From: Brachycybe producta
Lineage: Eukaryota; Arthropoda; Diplopoda; Playtdesmida; Andrognathidae
Assembly (NCBI GenBank): GCA_036925085.1
Contig: JAUPFP010000067.1
Coordinates: 62,001-126,000 of the forward strand
DNA length: 64,000 nucleotides
Direction of reading: 5' to 3'
The stretch's first letter is position 1. Every line of letters begins with the position of its first letter. Below the pieces are notes generated by a model. It made no database searches. It saw only the letters and a program-made list of their open reading frames with translations, and was not told the origin of the DNA. Position numbers and translations under genes: made by a program. Positions 1-9,392 of this stretch are shown in pieces.

Positions 1-1583
1 TAAATGCCTGTTTATAAAAAGGGCGGGGCAAACGAAAAGTTAGTGCTGGACACACTTGCCTGTGTCATCAACCTCATGGACGAACCACGCGACCAAATCG
101 GTCAATCAATTGTGACAAGTGACCGAGTACGCGCGTGCGCGCGTAAAAACGAATGGAACCAACGGGCGTTGTCAACTCATATCTCGGTTCTGAAAAACAG
201 AAAAACTGCTCTGATCTTAAATAAAACTTAGCTAAAACCTCGTTAAAATATATACCACACTTAACGAACACAACTTTTACCATGCTTGTTACCCATTACG
301 ATTCATACAGGTAAAAATGAGCTAAACGGCGATCAAATACGCGTTTTGTTTAGTAAACTAATACGTTTACGCGAAGAAAACGAATGTTGTTGACTCACAA
401 ACATAGAAGCATTTCAACGTATTTGTCCAAGGTAAACTAAATAACAATAATATAATCCATTCAATAACATTACTCCATGTGTTCAAGTCACACGATACGA
501 GTTCAAGTGCGAAGGGAAATAAACAAACTTATCATTCACTGCGCGTGCGCGGCAATAAACACTATATTCTCATTGGTTGTTATCAGAAGTGACGATTAGA
601 AAAAAATAACGTCACATCTGATTACGACCAATTAGATTTGAAAACACTTCCTCTCTCTCTTCTTTGATCAAACACACAAGGAAACGACATACAAGAAAAT
701 CACGTACGAGATTTACAGCAGAGCCGGAGCGTATGGCAAGCCCGTCCAAAGCCATTTTTACTTTTTGTTTTTTATCCGGATTTTACTTGATATTCAGATT
801 AGAATTGAGAATAACAGTAAAAGCGCGGATAAAAACTAAAATGGGGCTTGCTATCAATGATTAATACGCTTTGCTGGCGGTGTAAATCTTAAGAGAAACA
901 CGTACATGATTGTTTTCTATGTCTTCCCCCTTAGTTTCTCACCGATTAGTCAATCTGTATTTCGTAATTCACCGGTTAATTTATATCATTTATGAAATCA
1001 GAGTGTGACGTCACGCCTATATATTTACTAAAGACGTGACGTCACGAAACACGCTCTACATTGTGTGTGCATGTAATATTTATTATTATAGTCAATAAAA
1101 CCGCTAGATAAACCAGCTGATTTTAAAAACGTACTCCAGCAACCACTTTCTAAATAATATTTGACGTTTGTAGACGAAATATGCGGTACCTTGCAGAATA
1201 TACCGCAAGCGTAACCATAATAGAAACGAACATTAATAAACTCCACTTACGTTCTGAAGTCCATCTTTCGACTCCCAAAGTCCAAAACCAAATCAATCAA
1301 ATTTGGTTAAAAGCCGGAAGCCATTCTGTCAAATAATTACGTAAATTATCGAGTGCGGAAGTAAACGAACGCGAATACATCACATTACTTAAAGTCTGCA
1401 TACGCAACTAATAACTACACAGTGCACAACACTTGGTGACCGCGTTCGTAAGCTAACAAAGAAACTGCGCAAGCGCAAAAGTGTTGCTAATCAATGACGC
1501 AATCCAGTTATTGCACCACAGCCGGCAAAAACCCCCCCAAGAGTTTCTAACTTTCTATGCAACAGTCGATCGCCGTAAAATGT
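1..1583. other. Intergenic region upstream of the LENG9-like gene
   Basis: No convincing gene is visible. The first ~60 bases (gggcggggcaaacg followed by ctggacacacttgcctgtgtc) resemble the right arm of the palindromic element at 20137-20335, so the window starts inside or beside a degraded copy. Short ORFs at 4-231, 664-864 and 1028-1246 have no recognisable domain and are probably chance. Two CRE palindromes lie at 1006-1044 and are listed separately. The rest is AT-rich with scattered CpG-containing words such as gcgcgtgcgc. Confidence 0.6.
1001..1050. promoter_or_regulatory. Paired CRE palindromes in an inverted repeat
   Basis: TGACGTCA occurs at 1006-1013 and again at 1037-1044, each inside the longer word GTGACGTCACG, with about 23 bases between them. 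TGACGTCA is the consensus site for CREB/ATF bZIP proteins. The pair lies about 650 bp upstream of the start of the LENG9-like gene. It could be a distal regulatory site for that gene, or the arms of a small palindromic element, because several repeats in this window also carry TGACGTCA. Confidence 0.4.
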
Positions 1584-1589
1584 TATAAA
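1584..1589 (+). promoter_or_regulatory. Possible TATA box of the LENG9-like gene
   Basis: TATAAA lies 105 bases before the ATG at 1694, in the context tgttataaaactacg. A start of transcription about 30 bases downstream would give a 5' leader of about 80 bases. Only sequence and spacing support this. Confidence 0.3.
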
Positions 1590-1693
1590 ACTACGCCCAT
1601 CTTCCAGCATAGACACATACACAACCTCGGAGTCGTTTAACTCAGTAGACAGCATCTGAATTTAGTCTTTCACGCGTAAAAACAAGCTGTAAG

Positions 1694-4600
1694 ATGGCAC
1701 TAGCACTGACAGATGACGTCGAACTTCCCGGCTTCAATCGGTAAGTGACCTTAGTGACTAAAACTTCAATATCGGCGGCGCGTAGCTAAGCAATTAATTT
1801 TCAAGAAGAAAATAATCAGAATTACTTCATAAATATATTTAAAAAATGTATACGGATTCAAATATTAATGTAAATCATAGTTTTGGAATTGTTCTCTGCA
1901 TAACTGATAAAAAAATAGCAATTGATAATAATGGCGGCTAATTTTTTTTTTACAAATTTCGGCAGAGCGGCGCTTCCATCTGTATAGGTACGTGTTGCTC
2001 TGACGTAATCAATGACGTCAAAATAAACCAAAGGCGCTTTCTTTGACCTATCTGTACAATTGTATTTTTTAATGTTATTTCGCTAAACTTAAAATAATTT
2101 AAAAATGGGTTAAATTACAACAAAATATCATCAAACCTAAATTATTCTTCACATTCTAGCAAATGAACCTTATGTAGTTTTCATTTAGAAAGAAAATTAT
2201 TTTTGCCTTTTTTTCTTTCAAAATGCAATAAAAAATTTATTTTTAAAGATATCTTTATTAATTTTTTTGTCTTAAATTTCTTTTTGTTTCTAACACACTA
2301 TGAATTTTTTTCTTTATGTTGCCCCTGAATAAATTCTCGTGAAAAATGTGGTTTTGTCAGAGTTTTCTATGTAAATTTAATATCACAGCCTCAAGGCTTC
2401 CCTCAGCCGCTAGGCCTATAGCAATCTTGGGCTTAGCCATTTCAAACTGGCGGCTCTAATAAACGAACGCAAAAGTCCCTACGTAATGAAACAAATCGCG
2501 CATTGCTCCCTATGAAAAGAAACGGATAAATCGCGCATTCCACTCTATGGAAAATAAATCACTCATTGTTCCCTATGGAAAAAATAAATTCTGCATTGCT
2601 ATTTATAATAATAATTTTTTTTAATTTTTTTTGTTGAAAATAAGTTTTTTTTAATAAAATTTTATAATAATTTTTAATTATATTTTATATATTATTTATA
2701 TTTATATTTATTTCTTAATTTTATAATAATTTTTTTGCTAATTTTTAGGAGAAAAAAAAAAGTTATAAACTTTTCTTTTTCAAACCAAAAAAAATTTGTT
2801 TTCTAATTTCAGATTATTAAAAAGCAACAATAATTACCAAATGGAGCCTTACGAGATGAGCAGTGAAGAAGATTATGATTACGAAGATGATCCGGAAACT
2901 TTATGGAACTTTCACTTGAAAGGGAAACGGATCCATGGCACGAATTACACACCAAAAGCAAAAACAACAAACAAACAACAACAACAACAACATGCAAGAG
3001 TTACAATTACAGAAAAAGTTGAACCGCAAATTCCGCAATGTCCTGAAGTAAAACCAACGTCCGAAGAAACTACCGAAAAGAAAACCAGTCCGAAAGTTTT
3101 CAAAAAGAAACCACCATCAAACTGCGAAGAAATTCGAATCGTGACATCGAATGGCAAGAAGCCGAAGATGCGAACTGCCAGCGATGTCATCTCGAGGATC
3201 CTCTGGGATCCGGAATTACCGTCCGAGAACTTTGTCGTCGGTTATCTCGATCGTTTCGTCGGACTCGTAGAGAAACCTTTTGTCTTTTTCAGTTGGGAAG
3301 ATTTGGCATCGGTCGATTACGATGTTTTAGCTATTCCGAAACATCGCATCATATATTTTAAATATCGCGACACGAAAGTCTGGGACAAGAATCAAAGACT
3401 GGATCTGGTTTTCGGATCAACGGAATCCGATAAGGAGGTGGGAATCCACGAATACGTGCAGATGATAGACGATGAATGGGAACAAATGAGACGAAGGAAA
3501 GAATCTGTAAACGAAGATGAAAGTTCCGAAGATGAACTGGAGATTACAGTTCAATGTACGTAAAATTAAATCGACTGAAAAGTAATTTTGACGGGCATGT
3601 AGAAAAATGAACGCAAACTTATTTTAGAAGCAATTTTAAAATGGGTTTTGACCCTTCGAACTCTGATTATTATGTCTTTCAGGAGCAAAATGATAGTGTT
3701 TTAGAAACTAGAAGAGTAGCCCAAAACACTTAAATTTATTTTCATGTTGATATATTTGAAAATAAGCTTTTTATGTCAGTTTGAAAATGCTCTAACTTTA
3801 AACAGACAATATTTTTTTAAATGTTTATCTATAAAGGCCGGGTCCACATCAAGCTGACAAAAGTGCAATATGAGTTCGAGAGACAAAAACACGACAAAAA
3901 CGCTAGAAAAAGTAGAGTTTGAAAACAAAACAAAACAGAAACAACTGTCAGCTGTCAAGACAAACTGTCTACAACTGCAGCACAGACACAGAGTTAACAA
4001 AATGTTGCATAATACCGAGACAAAACACAAACCTTTTTGATGTTTACCGACTTGCGACGGGACATTGGAATAATTTGTGAAATTGCAGACAAAACCAAAT
4101 CAAAACACAAAAGTTGCAGAAATATTTTAGAATTGTTGAAACAGCGAGTTTCTGTTTTGTTTTTGTTTTGTCGGCTTCGTGTGAATCGGGCATAAAAAGC
4201 TTATTTTGGTAAGACATGTGATTCGGTTACCCATTCTAGTTTCTAACACACTTTATCAATTTCTAATTACAAGTTTTTCTTTTCCGAAACGCAGATTTTC
4301 AAAAATCAGTTGTTTGTAAAAATTATAACATATCTTAAAATGAACTTAAGTGGTTCATTTACTCTTCTAGTTTCTAAAATTTAGAATAATTAGAGTTCTA
4401 TTTTCTTCTTTTGTTTGTTCATTTGCAAATCGTTGCTTGTCGAAATTTCTTAGAAACCTAAATTTCTTTAGGTGATTTTTCTAAAAAAACATTTTTAAAT
4501 GACGATATTTTTCTAAAATACTCTTTTTATTGTAATTTATCATAAAAAGTGTTTTTTTTTTCAAAAAGTTATCATCATTGCAACAAAAAGCATATTCGCC

Positions 4601-5312
4601 TACTATTCTAGTTTTTAAGAAGAAACATTGATCCTGACAAAAAAAAATCATCTTAATTGAAATATTGTTTAATTAACATGTAGGTCCCCATAACAAAGTG
4701 TTGAGAACACTTCCTAAAGTGAGGCCGAACTATTTCGTGGCGATGCGAGTCACGAATCCGAAGATCGTGGCCAAAGTGAGCGAGATCAAAGAACACATTC
4801 GATCTCGAGATCCAAGATATTCCGATTTCTTGATGCCGAACGAGGCGCTTCACATTACGATGGCAATGCTAAGACTCGACGGATCGGAGGACGTCGAACG
4901 AGCCGTCAAAGCGATCGATCAATGCCGGACCAAACTGAAAAACTTCTTCAAAGATCCGATCGAAGTCGAAGTTCAAGGCCTGAACGTTTTCAACGGATAC
5001 GTCTTGTACGCTGAAGTTAAGGCCGAACAGAGGTTCTACCAATTCCACTCTGCGCTTCTCGAACACTTTCGTACTTCGGAAGTACAAATGGCTCACGAGT
5101 ACGATTTTGTTCCACACGTGACCATAGTCAAACTGACGAAATCTCGAGCTAAGGTACTGAAAAATCCGTACGTTGATCCTTACGTCTACTCGACTTACAA
5201 GAACTGTGATATCGGTCGTCAGACTTGCGATAATTTGAATCTGTGTATAATCGGAGAAGAAAAACGATGGGATGGATTTTATTCTTGTGAAATAGAAATC
5301 GATTTGAAATAA
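1694..5312 (+). CDS. LENG9: LENG9-like protein: MJ1316 domain fused to AKAP7-type 2H phosphoesterase
   Basis: Three coding exons join in phase: 1694-1740 (gt at 1741), 2813-3555 and 4684-5312, giving about 472 residues. The start MALALTDDVELPGFN is the only ATG that feeds exon 2 in frame. Residues ~137-210 match the MJ1316 (DUF504) RNA cyclic-end recognition fold: SDVISRILWDPEL, VGYLDRF, then IPKHRIIYFKYR and VWD. Residues ~275-470 are an AKAP7-NLS type 2H phosphoesterase with both catalytic HxT motifs, HIT at ~320 and HVT at ~408. An acidic/Gln-rich linker precedes the MJ1316 domain. Human LENG9 has the same two domains behind a CCCH zinc finger, which is absent here. By family, a role on RNA ends or 2',3'-cyclic or 2'-5' phosphodiester bonds is expected; the substrate is unknown. 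The gene converges on MRPL2. Confidence 0.85.
3836..4196. repeat. Foldback element in intron 2 of the LENG9-like gene
   Basis: The left end reads ggccgggtccacatcaagct and the right end ttttgtcggcttcgtgtgaat followed by cgggcat, an imperfect inverted pair. A second, shorter copy with the same ends sits at 8085-8222 in LSM8. The interior is rich in gacaaaac words. This is a non-coding MITE-like element. A degraded piece of the tagaaactagaag family (see 7819-8019) lies just before it at ~3697-3790. Confidence 0.6.
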
Positions 5313-5838
5313 TGAATTTTTAAATCATTTTTCAATCGAGACTTTTAATCATTTTTTATCAGTTTTTAAATAAAATGCGTTTCTTTAAGTTTTAATTAAA
5401 AATACAGACAAATTTATTTTGTTTTTGTCTCCCCGTATCAGTTGTGCAATCGTTTGGTTGCACAAATGAATACCAAGGGTTTATATGGCAGCGCGCACAC
5501 ATGCAACTGATATTCAACTACAAGTTTGGCCAACTAAAGTGTTTGTGTTTTGACACAAACTCACCGATTACGCAAACCTTGAGCAACCGGTTTGTGTCGA
5601 ACACGTATTGTTGCTCGTCACATGATTGAATGTACAAATTAAAAATATAAAACTGTCAAATTATTTGTTTTTACTAAATTAATTACCTTTTAATAAAGTA
5701 TCATCCTCAAATTTACGAGCATTTGGAGCAACACGGCCCTCACCTTTAACCAGTAGATATTCTTTAAAAACACCTGTTCATTTGCTTTAATTTTATGAAT
5801 TCTTTATTCGTTGCTATTTATTAAACGAAACAATCGAC
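5313..5838. other. Convergent intergenic region with poly(A) signals
   Basis: AATAAA at 5369-5374 is 57 bases past the LENG9-like stop. On the reverse strand AATAAA (5803-5808) is about 30 bases past the MRPL2 stop. Between them, ~5440-5620 carries a weak palindrome centred on tttgtgttttgacacaaac, probably another repeat remnant. No gene is seen. Confidence 0.6.
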
Positions 5839-7119
5839 TCAATTTATGTTCAATTTATAAATTGGAGCTGCGGGCGGTTTTACTTTATCGTAGACCTTAA
5901 CCGGTGGCATAGGTCTTACTTTACGCCCACAGTAACCGTCCTTACGGTGCCAAAGGCCCGAATGAGGCCTATTACCAAACCAACGATTACGTTGTGCACT
6001 TCCGATATGCTGCTTATCGTGATCTTCATTCGAAACACGACCTAAAAGCGGAGGAAAAACAAAGTCGATTAAGACTTCTTGCAAAAATTACAACAAAAAA
6101 GAATATTTCGACGTACCGACTGTGGCCATACATTCTTGGCTTAATGATACTTCTCGTTTCGATGGCACTTGCACAATAACTCTGTCCCCGACCTTCCGTA
6201 GAACCTGACAACAAGTTCCTGCCGCCCTTGCGAATTCTCCTCCGAACGTAGGGTACATTTCGACGTTATGTACGATCGTACCCAAAGGAAGGGCACCTAA
6301 GGGCCAGGCATCACCTTCCTGAGGCCTCACTATGGTTCGCAGAATAAAAATAGAAGAAATTCGAATCAAACTAACGATCGTAACCAGTTAGATATGATCT
6401 TAACCAGGATTTCTCGGTATTTCTGACGACGTCTTGATTAGATCTCCGGGTTTCATGTTAGTAGACGCAAGAATCCAACGCTTTTTGTCTCCGGTCACGG
6501 CCAAAGCGATGTTTGCAGTTCGCAACGGATCGTAATTGATGCTGTGAATTCGTTCGACGATTGGTTCTTCACCTTTCGGAGCATTACGTGTGAATAGAAC
6601 CCAACGATACTTTTGCTTATGTCCACCACCTATGGTACTGACCACAACTCTTCCTGAAAATGAATAACGACAATAAATTTATTTGCAAATTTCTATTTTA
6701 ATATGAAAACGTCACTAAACTCCAGTTATTCTGAGTTTTCAAAACGAACTTTAAGGTGGCTGCATAGATATTTATTTTCTGTTTTTGTCACCCAGCTAGT
6801 TCATATCATAAGATGCAATTTCTCATAAATTACCGGTTTCCGGGTCACGACCTCCCAACTTTCTTATTGTGATCTTTTCAGTGGTGTACTCAGCTGGTTT
6901 ATCGACCCAACGCCTTAGACATCGTGACTTCAACCCCCTCTTATACTTAAAAGGGTTCTGTTTACCGACATTACGCGAAAATTCGAGTAAAACTGGTGTC
7001 AAAACAGCACCGAAAATACTAGGTTGGACATTAACACCACTTCCGAGTCCTGGTCTGAACGCAGAACGAGCGTTTAAGCTTAAATTTCGAAATGAATTCA
7101 ACAAATTACTCAACACCAT
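5839..7119 (-). CDS. MRPL2: Mitochondrial large ribosomal subunit protein uL2m
   Basis: Four exons on the reverse strand, all with phase-1 junctions: 7119-6834, 6653-6405, 6329-6117 and 6041-5839, giving about 316 residues. I chose the ATG at 7119 ([10 protein letters not shown]), which begins a basic, Ser/Asn-rich mitochondrial presequence. Exon 2 has [12 protein letters not shown] and the [19 protein letters not shown] stretch. Exon 3 has [14 protein letters not shown], then RAAGT and VPSKRE. The last exon carries the conserved uL2 C-terminal rRNA-contact region with [24 protein letters not shown] and VRPMPP. The protein helps form the peptidyl-transferase region of the mitoribosome. It is divergent from LSM8 across ~330 bp, suggesting a shared promoter. 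Confidence 0.95.
6752..6797. repeat. Short remnant of the ggtggct/atatttatttt palindromic family
   Basis: aaggtggctgcatagatatt followed by tattttctgtttttgtcacccag matches the left end of the element at 18044-18522. Only this end is present here, inside intron 1 of MRPL2. Confidence 0.5.
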
Positions 7120-7448
7120 TCTTCTATCGGCAATAAAACAGCAATTATACACATCGAAACAAACTAAAACACATAAATATTCGTTAAATTAAACGAAAAC
7201 ATAAAGAACACTACAGGGCGCCGCCATCTTTGTTTAAGATGTTTAACAACGGCGGCTGGCGGCTAAACCTTTTTTGCTTAAGCGGCTAAAATTAGCTAAA
7301 TTTCATTTTATAACAATAGATGTCGCGACTTGTCTATGAACAATTAACATAGTGAAAGGTGGTCGTCTCGAAAACGTAACAAACGACCGGTTTTTCCACG
7401 TTTTTGCTGATTTTTTTTTCTATTTATATTCACTTGAAACGAAAGAAA
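7120..7448. promoter_or_regulatory. Probable bidirectional promoter, MRPL2 / LSM8
   Basis: The two start codons at 7119 (reverse) and 7449 (forward) are 329 bases apart and face away from each other. The interval has a locally higher GC segment at ~7215-7270 (ggcgccgccatctttg and ggcggctggcggc). GCCGCCATCTT resembles a YY1-type site, often found in promoters of ribosomal and RNA-processing genes. No clear TATA box is visible. The promoter role is inferred from gene arrangement. Confidence 0.5.
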
Positions 7449-8566
7449 ATGTCATCTACGTTGGAACCATACGTAAACCGTATCCTTTTACGCATATTAA
7501 AGCGGTAAAATCGTTATTAAAAGATAAGATGCTGAGTTGCGTTTTCGCATACGTTTACTTCATACGTATCGTTAAGATCGCGCGTGTTTGGGGGCGGGGG
7601 GGGGGGGGGGGCTATGTTTATGTTTTCTCATAGCTTGCGGAAACGTTTGCGGACAATGCGAACGTATGCATGTCTGTAACGTTCATTAAAGGAAAAAGTG
7701 TAATATTTCTCCTGTTTTTGTTATAAATTTCTTAACTTTTTGACGTTTTTTTCGACAGGAACCGTATCTGTAATAACAGCCGATGGTCGAAATATTGTCG
7801 TAAGTTGCTTATTTTTAAAGTGTTTTAGAAACTAGAAGGGTAGCTCAATCATTTAAGTGTATTTTCATATTGATATCTTTCAAAATAAACTTTTTATAGG
7901 CAAGTTAAAAGTTGATAAATTATTTTCAAACTGACATAAATAGCTTATTTGAAAAGATATCAATAAAGAAAATATTATTAAGTGATTGAGCTACCCTTCT
8001 AGTTTGTAAAACACTTTCAAGTTTCGCATAATTTCGCTCCTGAAAGACAGAATAACCAGAGTTCAGAGAGGCGTTTACACGATAAGACCCGGTCCACATC
8101 AAGCTGACAAAAGTGCAACACGAGTTTGAGACAAAAACACAATAAAAATGCCAGGAAAATAAAGCAGATTTTTGAAACTCAAGATTGTCTGTGTTTTGTC
8201 AGCTTGATGTGAACCCGGCCTAACATTTCAAGCAAAAACAATCGTTATTTTTGTTTGATTTTCAAGGGTACGCTCAAAGGATTCGATCAAACAATTAACG
8301 TGATCCTGGATGAAAGTCACGAAAGAGTGTACAGCACGGCTCACGGAATCGAACAAGTCGTACTCGGTTTATACATTATCAGAGGAGATAACATGTAAGA
8401 AGGAAACGCAACTACAAAACGACATTTTTTTCGTTAACTAATTTGGAAATTTGTTTCCTTTTGAATTTTTTTAAGAGCTGTAATTGGCGAACTGGACGAG
8501 GATCTCGATTCGAGGCTCGATTTCTCCAGTATTAAAGCGGAACCTTTAAATCCAATTCTTCACTGA
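7449..8566 (+). CDS. LSM8: U6 snRNA-associated Sm-like protein LSm8
   Basis: Four exons in phase: 7449-7479, 7759-7799, 8267-8394 and 8476-8566, giving 96 residues, the same length as vertebrate LSM8. The Sm1 region is VSVITADGRNIVGTLKGFDQ plus TINVILDESHERVY. Sm2 is VLGLYIIRGDNI. The C-terminus IKAEPLNPILH is typical for LSm8. LSm8 joins LSm2-7 in the nuclear ring that binds the U-rich 3' end of U6 snRNA and supports splicing. Exon 1 is only 31 coding bases, and its donor (c/gtatcc) was chosen because it alone restores the conserved NRTVSV junction. AATAAA lies at 8629-8634. Intron 2 holds two foldback elements. Confidence 0.95.
7590..7611. repeat. Poly-G run in LSM8 intron 1
   Basis: A run of 22 bases that are all G except one C, in ggggcggggg context. 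It could form a G-quadruplex on the transcribed RNA. Homopolymer length is prone to sequencing error. Confidence 0.8.
7819..8019. repeat. Foldback element, tagaaactagaag family
   Basis: Left end gtgttttagaaactagaagg and right end gctacccttctagtttgtaa then aacactt are inverted copies. Inside, caatcatttaag mirrors ttaagtgattgag and the next portions (aaaataaactttttatag) also pair weakly. Related copies occur at about 30026-30163, 33460-33595 and 38039-38193, with fragments near 3697 and 57005. No ORF. The element looks like a non-autonomous palindromic transposon. Confidence 0.7.
8085..8222. repeat. Foldback element, ggtccacatcaagctgac family
   Basis: cccggtccacatcaagctga near the left and gtcagcttgatgtgaacccgg at the right are inverted copies around an A-rich centre. 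Same ends as 3836-4196. It sits between exons 2 and 3 of LSM8 without breaking the gene. Confidence 0.65.
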
Positions 8567-8700
8567 TAATTTTGAATAATTTATTTAATGTTTTTTTGTA
8601 TTTTTTTAATTGGCATTTCTTATAAATGAATAAAAAGGAACCATGTTTTATATTTTTTTTTAGATGACTTTGGTTTCAAATATTATGGTTTGTAATAATT

Positions 8701-9022
8701 AGGGTTCGGATTTTTATGCAATATCAAGCAACTGTTTCTCAATCTGTGGCCCAAGTGCCAATTGTGAAGTAACCATCTCAGTTTAGATCAACCAACAATT
8801 ATGCTTTTTTTTTCAATCAAAAACACTGGTTAGAGGCTAGAACTGTAGTTGACAACTGATATTAAGCAGACATTTTAGCCTCTAACCAGCCTTTTTGATT
8901 AGAGAGAAAAAAAAAAGCATAATTGCATTTGTTCTAATGATGATGATTACTTCAAAATAATTGGCACTTGGGCCACAAATTGAGAAACACTTGCTGGATA
9001 TTGCATAAAAATCTGAGCCCTA
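8701..9022. repeat. Foldback element, agggctcggattttt family, copy 1
   Basis: Left arm starts agggttcggatttttatgca and right arm ends tgcataaaaatctgagccct. The arms pair for about 120 bases, through tttctcaatctgtggcccaa / ttgggccacaaattgagaaa, to a core carrying ggttagaggctagaa / tttagcctctaacc. Sister copies lie at 19330-19636, 24565-24833 and 43493-43817. The element sits between LSM8 and the secreted protein gene. No coding capacity. Confidence 0.8.
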
Positions 9023-9392
9023 GTAATAATCAATAAGTTACCCCACTAGTTTTGTCATATTTTTAATCTTCTCCACCATTGTCCTGTTAATTCTCATAAA
9101 AATTTCCATTATTTATTTCATAATTATTGTGTTGCAATTATTCTGTTAACTGGTTTATAATATTGAAAACAACAATATGTGATAAGTGAAAATTTGGGTG
9201 AAAATTACTCTGAGATTAGATTAATTTTATCAATAGAAAAAAAAACCTCTGGACAAACATGACATAACAACAATAAGATAAAATAATAATATAAAAAAAT
9301 ATTATAAATACTAATATACAATAACCAGTAGAAGATAATATTGTAATTATTTTAAAGACTCAATTTTGAACCTCCAAAGTTAAAAACTCAAA

